NCBI GenBank assembly: GCA_927405585.1
Contig: CAKMJS010000029.1
Span: 1-64,000 of the forward strand
Direction: 5' to 3'
DNA: 64,000 nucleotides
DNA from: an uncultured Desulfosporosinus sp.
Lineage (GTDB): Bacteria > Bacillota > Desulfitobacteriia > Desulfitobacteriales > Desulfitobacteriaceae
The notes beneath the pieces were generated by a model, which saw only the letters and a list, made by a program, of their open reading frames with translations, was not told the DNA's origin and searched no databases. How positions within the stretch are numbered: the first letter of the stretch is position 1; every line of letters begins with the position of its first letter. A program made the translations under genes and the position numbers. Shown here piece after piece: positions 51,487-59,849 of this stretch.

Positions 51487-52179
51487 TTACAAATTCTTTT
51501 GACTAATTAAACGGAATAAATCCTCAAGAGTGCCTGCGTAATCAGTCTGCGCCTCGGAATCTATAGATCCTACGAGAAACATCTTCATCCCCAGTTCCCG
51601 ACAGACTATGTCCTGTGATTTCCCGCTGACTAACAAGCAGCTTTCAGGAGAAACACCAATACTACCTGCAACTTCGCTATAAAAGTCGAGTTTAGGTTTC
51701 AAGTAATGGAAATTATCAAAGGCAGGAACAATCTTGAAATGTTCGGGCGTAAGCCCAGCCCAACGTACATGCTCTCGCATGGCACTTAACGGGAGAACAG
51801 GGTTTGAGGCAACTGCTGTTATAAATCCTTGTTGAATGGCATGCTCTACCACTTTAGCCCCTTGAGGAATGGCCTGAACCAAACACCTTAATGCTGGGAA
51901 ATCAGATTCATAAAATTCCTCAAAAATTGGACGAAGAGTAAGTAAGGAATGTCCCGTCGCTTTAGTAAAATCGTCGTAAAATGTCTGCATATTTGTCTGC
52001 CCAGGCTTAGGATCAGTTTGTGAAGTTTCCAGTGATTTTAATAATTGTTTAGAGAACTTATCTGGAGAAATTAGATGCGCAAAGCGAGGGGCCAAAATTC
52101 CTAGATAATTGCGCATAAAAACGGTCATATCAACACTTATCAGCGTTCCCTCAAGGTCAAAGAGAATGGCTTGAATCAA
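51487..52179 (-). CDS. HAD-superfamily hydrolase
   Basis: A 230-residue phosphatase-like protein. HAD motif I is FDLEGTL (about residues 7-13: the second acid is Glu in place of the usual Asp), motif II is VASNPV, and motif III/IV is the KLDFYSEVAGSIGVSPESCLLVSGKSQDIV region with Lys and a GKS in place of GDS. The missing second Asp and weak motif IV raise doubt about phosphatase activity. TTG start with aggagg upstream. Confidence 0.75.
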   Translation of the reverse strand: MIQAILFDLEGTLISVDMTVFMRNYLGILAPRFAHLISPDKFSKQLLKSLETSQTDPKPGQTNMQTFYDDFTKATGHSLLTLRPIFEEFYESDFPALRCLVQAIPQGAKVVEHAIQQGFITAVASNPVLPLSAMREHVRWAGLTPEHFKIVPAFDNFHYLKPKLDFYSEVAGSIGVSPESCLLVSGKSQDIVCRELGMKMFLVGSIDSEAQTDYAGTLEDLFRLISQKNL

Positions 52180-52333
52180 GGTATTATCCTCCTAGTCGAG
52201 GTCATAAACACAGAACATTGATTGTTCTGGTTCAGACTTATATTATTCTCCTTTTCCTTACGAATTCCTTCTAGTGTTTGAGATGTTTCCTATTAAACAT
52301 TTATATTCCCTCATCTACAAAAAATATTCACAT

Positions 52334-52369
52334 AAAAAAAGTGCCTTTGGGAATTTATCCCTCAAGCAC
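52334..52369 (-). terminator. Terminator of the lut transcript
   Basis: On the minus strand GTGCTTGAGGGA and TTCCCAAAGGCAC form an imperfect stem, followed by TTTTTTT (52334-52340). It ends transcription coming from the lut operon and the small ORF at 52430-52609. Confidence 0.65.
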
Positions 52370-52429
52370 CTTAACAATTCTCAGTTTAGCAACGACCCAC
52401 TCTGATTACAAAGAGGTGCATTACTGAGA

Positions 52430-52609
52430 TTATCCCTCTCTAACGAGCTGCAGACACATTAGCAGGGTCCTTACTTTCTTTAGTGAAGCGTTAGAAATTG
52501 CCCCTGGATCCTTTTTCCCACGCCTACACCTTTTCTCCTTATGCGATTTCGCTCGCTTTCGAGGCACCAATGCCTTACTAATTTCTGGATAAAAAGGTGT
52601 CTGCTTCAT
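52430..52609 (-). CDS. Possible small basic protein, 59 residues
   Basis: Read by hand: ATG 52607-52609, TAA 52430-52432, starting MKQTPFYPEISKALVPRKRA. The middle is very basic (KSHKEKRCRRGKKD) and the end helical (LKKVRTLLMCLQLV). No good ribosome site is visible and codon use is not distinctive, so it may be chance or a decayed gene. It lies between the lutB-A fusion gene and the operon terminator. Confidence 0.3.
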   Translation of the reverse strand: MKQTPFYPEISKALVPRKRAKSHKEKRCRRGKKDPGAISNASLKKVRTLLMCLQLVREG

Positions 52610-52689
52610 TTCTTACTTCTAGATGGTTATAGTAAATTCCTTGAGAGAAAAAGATATAATTTACACCTATATTGTAAGATTTATACTAA

Positions 52690-54858
52690 CTAGCTCTTAC
52701 CCTTTTTCTTGGCCTTTTTGCGTTTCTCTAAAAGAAGTTCAGCGGTGTGAATTACTTTAATTCTTTGGTTTTTCTTATCTAAGCCGCCACCTATTTGCAT
52801 TAAACAACCTGGGCAATCCACAACAACGAAGTCTGCGCCCGTTTCTTCAATATTCTTCATTTTACGATCCAAGATGGGTCCCGATATCTCAGGGAATTTG
52901 ATTGAGTAAGAACCAGCGAAGCCACAACACCGATCGGATTCATTCATCTCAATGAGTTGGACCCCTGCAGTGTCTTTCAATATTTTTCGAGGTTCAGCAT
53001 AAACCCCCATAGAGCGTTTCAGGTGACAGGAATCATGATACGTAACCTTCATGGGTACACCGTCTCCACCAGGCGTTAATCCCCCTAAGTCAAATAACAA
53101 TTTTGAAAAGTCTCTTGATTTACTGCTCAGCACTTCAGCTCTGGCCAATAAAGCAGGATCATCATGGACAAGCTCTTTGAAGCTGTCGATAAGGGCATGA
53201 GTACAGGTTGGACATCCGCTAACAACATAGTCAACCTTTTCCGCCTCTAGCGCTTCAATATTCATAATCGCACACTTACGTGCATTTTTGCGGTCACCCA
53301 TGTACGTTGCCGGAGCACCACAACAGGATTGCCCATCAGGGAATATTACTTCATATCCTTTTTCATTGAGGCCTGCAATAATCCCTTCACCGATTTTCGG
53401 ATAAACAAAGTCAATGAGGCAACCAGCATAGAGCGCAATCTTACCTTTAGGATTTTTCACCTCTTGCTTAACCTTTTTGATTACATCTCGCAAGGGGACC
53501 TTAGCAACCGTCGGTAAACTTTTCTTTTCCGTAAGTCCTGAGAGGAACATAGGTAAATGCCGAATAACAGGTTGCCCTTTTGAGAACGGTAGCTGGGCAA
53601 GTGAAGCAATACGCAACATCGAATGAAACAGGCGCCGATTGGACACTACATCCAAAGCAAATTTAGGGGCTGCTCCGATACCATCTTTTTCGCCCATACG
53701 ATTGCGCAGTTCTAAAATCATCTGCGGAATATCTAACTTCCCGGGACATACTTCAGTACACTTTCCACATTGCAGACAGAGATTTTGTGGATTTTTAGCA
53801 TCCTTATCGGAATTTACAAAGTTAGTTAAAATGGTACCAATGCCACCGGTATAAATATGACCATAGACATGCCCACCCAAGAGTTGGAAAGCAGGACATA
53901 CATTAAGACAAGAGGCACATCGAATACACTGGAACGTCTTTTTGAACTTTTCATCGTCATACATCTTCCGACGCCCATTGTCAATAAGGACGATGTGAAA
54001 TTCCTTATCTTTAACCGTACCATCCGCATAATAGGCAGGGGTAGGTCCCGTTACCATACTCACATAACTAGTAATCTGCTGACCCGTTGCACTCCGCGGT
54101 AGAGCCTGTAGGATGTGAGTCGCATCTTCAAACTTTGGCACAAGTTTTTCGATCCCCACGAGAAATACATGTAGAGGCGGTAAAGTAGTTGTAAGGCGGC
54201 CGTTTCCTTCATTTGTGAGCATGATCAAGGTCCCTGTCTCAGCAATGGCCATGTTAGCCCCAGAAATGCCCATATCCGCCTCTAGAAACTTCTTACGGAG
54301 TTCTACCCTAGCAGTTTTAACAAGCTCAGCAATCACTGGTTGTTCCAAGCGATTTAAGTGGCCACTAAAAGTATCTGCAACTTCTTCTTTCGTCATATGA
54401 ATCGCTGGCAAGATCATATGAGAAGGATGTTGCCCAGCCAACTGTACAATCCATTCTCCCAGGTCTGTTTCCTGAACGTCTATCCCATCGGCGATCAAAT
54501 TGTCATTTAGCAAGATCTCCTCTGAAACCATGGATTTCGATTTTATTATTCGTTGTACACCATGCTTTTTGGCTAACTCACTGACATATCTTTTGGCATC
54601 TTCCGCGGTAGTAGCACGGTAAACCTTTGCCCCTCTTGCTGTGGCTTCCTTTTCGAATTGATCCAGCATTTCATCGAGATGGCTCGCCGCAAAGGATTTA
54701 ACTCGCACAATATCTTCGCTGATAGCTTCAAAGTCATACCCTTCATACGCTTTTGCACGAGCTATAGTATAAGCATCCCCAAAGCGCCCTAAAGCCCCAC
54801 GCAAAACTTCGTTCCCCAGTGCATCAGAAATTTTCTTTTTAAAATTTTGGTCAGCCAT
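52690..54858 (-). CDS. lutBA: Lactate-oxidation Fe-S protein, LutB-LutA fusion
   Basis: 722 residues. The first 460 match LutB: the LUD-like core (ILPAIHMTKEEVADTF, GANMAIAETGTLIMLTNEGNGR), then two 4Fe-4S sites (CIRCASCLNVCP; CLQCGKCTEVCP). The C-terminal 250 match LutA, with two CCG domains (ALYAGCLIDFVYPKIGEG...SCCGAP...CPTC; YHDSCHLKRSMG...CCGFAGSYS...CPGC) that bind non-cubane Fe-S clusters. Fused LutB-LutA forms occur in sulfate reducers and relatives. With LutC it forms an L-lactate dehydrogenase feeding electrons to the membrane. It starts right at the LutC stop (TAAATG), with aggtgg before it. Confidence 0.9.
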   Translation of the reverse strand: MADQNFKKKISDALGNEVLRGALGRFGDAYTIARAKAYEGYDFEAISEDIVRVKSFAASHLDEMLDQFEKEATARGAKVYRATTAEDAKRYVSELAKKHGVQRIIKSKSMVSEEILLNDNLIADGIDVQETDLGEWIVQLAGQHPSHMILPAIHMTKEEVADTFSGHLNRLEQPVIAELVKTARVELRKKFLEADMGISGANMAIAETGTLIMLTNEGNGRLTTTLPPLHVFLVGIEKLVPKFEDATHILQALPRSATGQQITSYVSMVTGPTPAYYADGTVKDKEFHIVLIDNGRRKMYDDEKFKKTFQCIRCASCLNVCPAFQLLGGHVYGHIYTGGIGTILTNFVNSDKDAKNPQNLCLQCGKCTEVCPGKLDIPQMILELRNRMGEKDGIGAAPKFALDVVSNRRLFHSMLRIASLAQLPFSKGQPVIRHLPMFLSGLTEKKSLPTVAKVPLRDVIKKVKQEVKNPKGKIALYAGCLIDFVYPKIGEGIIAGLNEKGYEVIFPDGQSCCGAPATYMGDRKNARKCAIMNIEALEAEKVDYVVSGCPTCTHALIDSFKELVHDDPALLARAEVLSSKSRDFSKLLFDLGGLTPGGDGVPMKVTYHDSCHLKRSMGVYAEPRKILKDTAGVQLIEMNESDRCCGFAGSYSIKFPEISGPILDRKMKNIEETGADFVVVDCPGCLMQIGGGLDKKNQRIKVIHTAELLLEKRKKAKKKGKS

Positions 54859-55437
54859 TTAAGCCACCTCCTCTACTTGTTCATCAACAAAGACCACTAT
54901 GAGTTGTTTGGGGCCATGAACCCCAACCGTCAAAACGCGTTCAATATCCGAAGTTCGACTGGGACCTGTGATAAATCCAACAAATCCAGGAAGTCGAGGA
55001 AGTCGATGTAGAATTGCCATGGTTTCCGCTAAGGTAGGTATCATTGTAGATGTCGAAACCAAGGCAATGTGGATAGGAATAAGGGTCGAACAGAGACGAT
55101 CATCAACATTTGCATCTGCTGCTGCCTGAACAAGCGTTCCAAGTTCAGCAATGGCATAGTTTACTTGCGTTATACCCGCATGCGCATCCGGCGTAACTTC
55201 TCTAAAACGATCTGTGTAGACAGTTATACCTGCTTCACCGATTTGCTCTTCAAACTTTCCCTTCAGAGAGATTGGAGAATTTAAGAGTGCTACATTCTCA
55301 ATTCCCTTTTCCTTCATCACTTTACAAACAAGTTCTGCGGCTTCATTGGAAGTCTTGACACGAAAACATTCTCCGGACAGGACTTCTACCTTCGATTTAA
55401 AGCTTTCGTACAGCTCAGTGGTTCGATCAATTCCCAT
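54859..55437 (-). CDS. lutC: LUD-domain protein LutC
   Basis: 192 residues of the LutC/YkgG (LUD) family: AAELVCKVMKEKGIENVALLNSP, VTPDAHAGITQVNYAIAELGTLVQAAAD and RLPGFVGFITGPSRTSDIERVLTVGVHGPKQLIVVFVDE. It is the third subunit of the LldEFG/LutABC lactate oxidation complex. The ATG has aggagg upstream. It is first in the operon; a permease is not in the window. Confidence 0.9.
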   Translation of the reverse strand: MGIDRTTELYESFKSKVEVLSGECFRVKTSNEAAELVCKVMKEKGIENVALLNSPISLKGKFEEQIGEAGITVYTDRFREVTPDAHAGITQVNYAIAELGTLVQAAADANVDDRLCSTLIPIHIALVSTSTMIPTLAETMAILHRLPRLPGFVGFITGPSRTSDIERVLTVGVHGPKQLIVVFVDEQVEEVA

Positions 55438-55474
55438 ATGAACCTACCTCCTCATAATTGAATACTATAGTTTT

Positions 55475-55522
55475 ATTGTACACGGGCCTGACACAGCCTT
55501 AAGAATATTTCACGGTCAGACC
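55475..55522 (-). promoter_or_regulatory. Possible promoter box and LldR/FadR-type operator of the lut operon
   Basis: On the minus strand TGGTCTGACC, containing GGTnnnACC (55514-55522), matches the core of FadR-subfamily GntR operators (tGGTnnnACCa). TACAAT (55475-55480) is a plausible -10 box. The upstream part lacks a good -35. No GntR regulator is in the window, so the assignment is inference. Confidence 0.35.
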
Positions 55523-55679
55523 ACCATACCAGTCTAATAGATTAAGTTTAAATTATAATTCATAAAATTACAATATCAATCCATGCAGAATTGCAAATAT
55601 TGTGAGAAATATACTAATTTTTCTCCTATAAATTACACATTGATTTTCGACAAACTTTGCGTTAATGTATAAATAAGTA

Positions 55680-55828
55680 AAGCCTAGTAGTTTAGTTTTC
55701 TAGGCCTTGCGCAGAAGAGGATTTCCGGACGCGGAAGTCCTCCCATAATATTACTGGCAAAGTTAGAATTTATTCAGTCAGTTACAAGGGTTTCAGAAGA
55801 ATTAGTTCTTCTGAAACCCTTTTCTAAT
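55680..55828 (+). ncRNA. Candidate small non-coding RNA (three hairpins with terminator)
   Basis: In a 500-bp gap, a short stem CCTAG/CTAGG (55683-55704), an 11-bp stem GAGGATTTCCG-GACG-CGGAAGTCCTC (55717-55742, one G-U pair) and a 16-bp rho-independent terminator (55786-55801 / 55806-55821, then TTTCTAATTTT) follow in order. TTGATT-17 bp-TAATGT or a TATAAA lies just upstream (55640-55673). No open frame with a start fits. The terminator serves no known upstream gene. It could be a free sRNA or a leader with attenuator for the TPR gene at 55939; no riboswitch class was recognised. The rest of the gap (55523-55639, 55829-55938) shows nothing else. Confidence 0.45.
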
Positions 55829-55938
55829 TTTCTAACAATTTTTATGTATGGTTGATACGCTACATTCCGCCTAGCATGTATTGACGTCTATGTTCTAATT
55901 ATCTCCCGTCCATAGTAACTATATATGGGGGGGATGGA

Positions 55939-56718
55939 ATGCAAGAGGTGCAATACGATCCTGAAATCCTTTATGTTCAAAAAGTATATTTTTTTATTTT
56001 CTTAATGACGTTTACATTGCTCACATCAGTGGCATGCTTTTGGCTTATGAGCTTAGATTTCGCACTTTTAGTTCTAGGAGTTGGTGTTATTCTTTCCTAT
56101 ATTGCCATGATTAAGAAGAAGACCTTTGCCCCCCCTGCAAAGAATATTTCTGCTAGAAGAATGGCACATGAAATCTCGCAAGACACAAGTCCTGTCTCAG
56201 TAGCTCGCTTTGCATGTCAACTGTACTACTATTTTCATGAATCCACTCAAGCTATATCGTTGCTGGAAAAATTCCTTCCAAGCCACGACCCATTGCTTTG
56301 CTCTACACTCGGAGACATCCTTCTTAAAGATGGCAATGCTAAACGGGCACTCTATATATTGCGCGAAAATCCCAATGCTTCAGTCGACCCACTTATGCTT
56401 GCAACTCAAGGTCATGTTCTTAAACAAATGGGTAAAATCCCCGAAGCCATCAAAATGTATGATCGAAGTTTACGACTCGCTAAACAAAATGGTTTTCCGT
56501 ATAGTGGAGACCATTGGTTTACTCAAAAGCTCCTCACTCTTAGCTATATGGCGAATATTCATCATACTCTAGCTGATTGCTACGTTATTCTTGAAGATTT
56601 CCTTAATGCCAGACACCAGTACAGAGCTGGGAACCTGCTACTTTTTGACCTTTCACTTTGGCGCAAATGCCCACAAGTAGTGAGGATAGATACAAAAAAA
56701 ACAAATATATCTCGTTAG
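55939..56718 (+). CDS. Membrane-anchored TPR-like protein
   Basis: A 259-residue protein with two N-terminal membrane helices (VYFFIFLMTFTLLTSVACFWL and FALLVLGVGVILSYIAMI), then a cytosolic region of helix pairs that read as TPRs (ATQGHVLKQMGKIPEAIKMYDRSLRLAKQNG and MANIHHTLADCYVILEDFLNARHQYRAGNLL). Its function is unknown; it is probably a scaffold. A ggggggga precedes ATG. It lies 110 bp after the candidate RNA. No obvious partners. Confidence 0.7.
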   Translation: MQEVQYDPEILYVQKVYFFIFLMTFTLLTSVACFWLMSLDFALLVLGVGVILSYIAMIKKKTFAPPAKNISARRMAHEISQDTSPVSVARFACQLYYYFHESTQAISLLEKFLPSHDPLLCSTLGDILLKDGNAKRALYILRENPNASVDPLMLATQGHVLKQMGKIPEAIKMYDRSLRLAKQNGFPYSGDHWFTQKLLTLSYMANIHHTLADCYVILEDFLNARHQYRAGNLLLFDLSLWRKCPQVVRIDTKKTNISR

Positions 56719-56866
56719 TTCAGCATTCTTTCTTCTTTTAAACCTAGGATTTTTTCCCTATTCCAACAGGTTTTTTAACTGTGATTCTCTATAATAAGGA
56801 TAAAGCCTGTATATATTCGCAAAATTATACGATACTCAACTCAAGTTCACGAATGGAGGGTGAAAA

Positions 56867-57085
56867 ATGCTGTCAACTCATGGTGAAGATATTCTGATAT
56901 TTATTCAAGATTTTGAGACATCCTCTCGGGACTATCTCCAATCTAAAGGCTTGAGTGAAAATGAGATGACCAACGCCTATCTCGACTTACAATGGAATTT
57001 CCTCCATACGATTCTTAAGCAACAGGCAGAAATTCATAAGAATACTCAACGCCATATGCTTTGTTCTCAGAAACAAGCTATATAA
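56867..57085 (+). CDS. Hypothetical 72-residue protein
   Basis: Supported by ggagggtg 6-7 bp before ATG and a strong terminator after the stop; tataat at 56790-56795 may be the -10 box. The product is soluble, acidic in the first half and helical (ILIFIQDFETSSRDYLQSKGLSENEMTNAYLDLQWNFLHTILK in part), with one Cys near the end. No family recognised. Confidence 0.6.
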   Translation: MLSTHGEDILIFIQDFETSSRDYLQSKGLSENEMTNAYLDLQWNFLHTILKQQAEIHKNTQRHMLCSQKQAI

Positions 57086-57086
57086 A

Positions 57087-57134
57087 TACCCCCCAAACAC
57101 TTTGACTATTTCCGTAAGTGTTTGGGGGTAATTT
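57087..57134. terminator. Rho-independent terminator
   Basis: taccccccaaacactt pairs with aagtgtttgggggta (one C bulge) around a 13-nt loop; AATTTT follows. It separates the small plus-strand gene from the convergent cyclase-like gene. Confidence 0.8.
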
Positions 57135-57151
57135 TCTGTAGTGTTCCTTTT

Positions 57152-58738
57152 TCACCTAAAGAAAGATGCCTTATACAACCGTTGATATCGCTGTAAAGCT
57201 CGAATAGCTGTTAGTGCCGTAGTTAAAGGTTCTTCATAATTCCATCCTTTAGCGTAGATCCCTCCAAAAGACGCTTCAAATGAACCAATGCTGGTCTGTA
57301 CCCTGAGAAGATTTCGTATTCCATTATGAAATATTGCACTTGGAATCACTTTAGCATTGCGCCATAAACTAGCAAGTGCCAAGCTGGTATCCACAACAGA
57401 ACCCCAGCCCCCGTCACTGCTCTGTGCATTAATTAGGAACTCCTGCGCTCTCGTTCTTGATCTATAGATCTGACCCGCGTTACTCCACCTTCTCCAACTA
57501 AACTCCCACTTATAAAGCAGTTCTAAAACTTGTGCAGTACTATAGACCGGCCCCTCAAACCAAGATGACGGAAAGGAGCCTTCCTCATCCTGTTGGTCTA
57601 GAACCCAAGATATCCCTCGCGAGATACCCTCATATTGAGAACGAGAGCTCCGCCATAACGCCTCAAGGACATGAATACTAACGTCAACACTAGGAATATA
57701 TACAGGGAACCCTGAAGATATTTCGGGTGGAATGCCATGAAAACTGGGAAACGTTCCCCAACTTCCATTTGTATTTTGTAACTGCTTGAGGAGATTAATT
57801 CCTAACGGATTCTCTTCGCCGAGCACCTGATGCAACCCTATTAAAGCAACGGAAGTATCATCCAAATCAGGATGCGTGTACGGTGGAGTACTTCCATAAC
57901 TACCATCAATATTTGAACCCTTCTTTAGCCAATCTACCGTTTGCAAGAGCCAAGGAACATCAGAAGGGTTCTGAACAGTTTCTCCGAAGACACATGCAGT
58001 CCAGCCCATAGCCCATATCTTGAGTTGGTCAAAAGCAGGCCATCCACCGCTTAGATACTGTTTCTGAACCAACCATTGTCCAGCTCTCTGTGTCGGTTCA
58101 GAATAGTCGCCCTTACTCAATAGAGCGAGGATTGACATACTCGTGACTATAACATCCTCTGACCATGAACCATCCGTCATTTGTGTTTCCAAAAGATATT
58201 GAATTCCTTTATGAGTTCCTTCTCGAGAGTTTGTGGCAAGAAGTGACGCGGCCACAATGATTGGTCTACCATACATCGGCAACTTAGTTATAACTCTCTC
58301 TTCGAGAATCTTCGGAAGCAATATCTCTTCCTTCGTAGGACCCTCCAAACCAGGAACTACAGCTTGGCCTAAGGTTAAAATCAAAGATGAAAAATATCGC
58401 GCTTGAGCTAAAAGCTTAAGCTTTGCCTTCCACCCGCCTTGACTCCCCATGAGGACCATCCGGACAAGCTGCGTCAACTCACCATCCGGTTTGTCACCAG
58501 GAAACTTCCCCCATCCACCTCGTTGCTGCTGCTTCAGCCATTGTATTCCACGTTGCTGAGCATTCTCAAACCCTCTTCCTACTGCTAGTAAAGCAAGAGC
58601 GGCAAGCGCCGTTGCCCCAGGGCTTGCAGATACACTATGCATTTCATCGCAATTTCCAGAAAGGATCTGTTCTACGCCCTCGACCACATAATACCGTGCT
58701 TTCTCAAGACCAGCGTGGACTTCTTTCTTCAACTCCAT
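57152..58738 (-). CDS. Squalene-hopene-cyclase-like (prenyltransferase/squalene-oxidase repeat) protein
   Basis: A 528-residue alpha/alpha-barrel protein with QW-type repeats: QQRGGWGKF (71-79), QMTDGSW, QYLSGGWPAF, QNTNGSWGTF, NAQSSDGGWG. The class II cyclase acid PDLDDTS (DxDD at 291-294) is intact, so protonation-type terpene cyclisation is possible. It is about 100 residues shorter than squalene-hopene cyclase or the Bacillus sporulenol synthase (about 630). No prenyl-synthase or squalene-synthase partner is near. Alternatives: a squalene/sesquarterpene cyclase or a cyclase-like structural protein. ATG 58738 lacks a clear ribosome site, and a candidate RNA block lies upstream. Confidence 0.75.
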   Translation of the reverse strand: MELKKEVHAGLEKARYYVVEGVEQILSGNCDEMHSVSASPGATALAALALLAVGRGFENAQQRGIQWLKQQQRGGWGKFPGDKPDGELTQLVRMVLMGSQGGWKAKLKLLAQARYFSSLILTLGQAVVPGLEGPTKEEILLPKILEERVITKLPMYGRPIIVAASLLATNSREGTHKGIQYLLETQMTDGSWSEDVIVTSMSILALLSKGDYSEPTQRAGQWLVQKQYLSGGWPAFDQLKIWAMGWTACVFGETVQNPSDVPWLLQTVDWLKKGSNIDGSYGSTPPYTHPDLDDTSVALIGLHQVLGEENPLGINLLKQLQNTNGSWGTFPSFHGIPPEISSGFPVYIPSVDVSIHVLEALWRSSRSQYEGISRGISWVLDQQDEEGSFPSSWFEGPVYSTAQVLELLYKWEFSWRRWSNAGQIYRSRTRAQEFLINAQSSDGGWGSVVDTSLALASLWRNAKVIPSAIFHNGIRNLLRVQTSIGSFEASFGGIYAKGWNYEEPLTTALTAIRALQRYQRLYKASFFR

Positions 58739-58888
58739 AGCACCGTCTCCGTCAATCTATTTAGCGCATGCCATAGTATGATTTATGATAGATGACGGAA
58801 AATTGTTCCAAACAGAAGAAACGTCGAACCGTTATTGGCCGACGTTCTTTACTTAAAAAAATAGCTCCTAGAATACTAAAAGCATTCG

Positions 58889-59301
58889 CTATGCAAGTCC
58901 ACGGGATGCAAACAAGAACCGTCCCCGACTTGCACTAAGCGCGCCTTTGTGTCAAAGACGCAAACAGCCTCCCAAACGCTCCAACCACCGTTCCACTCCC
59001 GGTCAACCCAAGCTAGAGGAAGTTTCTTAGCTTAGGGAGCACGGAGAGAGGAAGCGCGTCAATGAAACGCAGTCGATAAGGCGTGAAGAAACGCAACTGG
59101 CTTGTCCAAGGATGGACTGATGTCGCGGTGCCATGGATGGCAAGGAGCGACGCGCACATGCAGAAAGCACAAGGGTTTTGCGTTTTAGCTTTAGCGACAA
59201 GAGAATAGCACGATAGTCTCCGGTGGAGAGTATCGCCGAAGCCGCGATCCCTAAGGAATACTTACCGGCGTAGGATTGGAACGTGTGCGACTGCGCTAAG
59301 A
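58889..59301. other. GC-richer gene-free block with nested inverted repeats, candidate structured RNA
   Basis: No open frame with a start and ribosome site spans this block. It holds many short perfect stems: GCAAGTC/GACTTGC (58893-58899, 58927-58933); a nested set CCGT/ACGG (58988-58991, 59041-59044), CTCCC/GGGAG (58996-59000, 59035-59039) and AAGCTA/TAGCTT (59010-59015, 59028-59033); GCGT/ACGC at 59056-59070 and 59081-59094; GTCCA/TGGAC (59104-59117); GTCGC/GCGAC around TGCCA/TGGCA (59122-59151); TCTCC/GGAGA (59217-59229); CGCCG/CGGCG (59234-59270). Base content is visibly richer in G+C than the flanks. A large structured RNA or a decayed mobile element would fit. Strand unknown. A further hairpin AACGTCG/CGACGTT lies at about 58821-58845. 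Confidence 0.4.
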
Positions 59302-59311
59302 CACTGACTCT

Positions 59312-59764
59312 CTATAGCATGCGACTTACTGCTATCTCATCACAATTGGGGAACTTGATACAATTAATACACTCTGACCATACTTTTTGTGGCATTTGAT
59401 CTTTACTAACTTCATCATAACCACAGTATTTAAAGAACTCTGGCTGATAAGTCAACGCAAAAAGTCTTGTACAACCCAGTTCCCTTGCTTCTTCTTCTAG
59501 GGCTCTAACTATCTGCGTTCCAATCCCTCTTCGCTTGTAGCCACTTGAAACTGCCAATGCTCGTATTTCTGCCAAGTCACTCCAAAGGATATGGAGTGAC
59601 GCAACCCCGACTAATTGGTTATCTTCTTCCGCTAGCAGGAATTCACGTATATTTTCATATAGCATATTTCTAGAGCGGGGAAGCATGAGTCCTTGCTCTG
59701 CATTACTATTAATCAATAACATCATCTCTTCAACATCTGATATACGAGCTTTACGCAATTTCAT
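59312..59764 (-). CDS. GNAT N-acetyltransferase (ArgA-like short form)
   Basis: About 150 residues: MKLRKARISDVEEMMLLINSNAEQGLMLPRSRNMLYENIREFLLAEE, then acetyl-CoA loop AVSSGYKRRGIGTQIVRALEEEARELGC and TYQPEFFKYCGYDEVSKDQMPQKVW. The GLMLPRS and FF.k.GY segments match the short N-acetylglutamate-synthase-like group, which acetylates glutamate or related compounds. Two Cys near the C-terminus (INCIKFPNCDE) are typical. Start at 59764 (aaaaggag upstream) is preferred over 59818. No arg genes in the window. Confidence 0.85.
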   Translation of the reverse strand: MKLRKARISDVEEMMLLINSNAEQGLMLPRSRNMLYENIREFLLAEEDNQLVGVASLHILWSDLAEIRALAVSSGYKRRGIGTQIVRALEEEARELGCTRLFALTYQPEFFKYCGYDEVSKDQMPQKVWSECINCIKFPNCDEIAVSRML

Positions 59765-59849
59765 CGAAATACTCCTTTTGTTTTGCATAATTATACAACA
59801 TACACTATATTTCTGCATCTTTTTTTGAATAAGGATTTCCTAATAAGCG

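Noticed and set aside
59113-59125. Hammerhead ribozyme core CUGAUG
   Set aside because: The next base and the GAAA strand do not fit the hammerhead core.
59283-59290. Group II intron 5' end (GUGUGCGA)
   Set aside because: No domain V and no reverse transcriptase were found.
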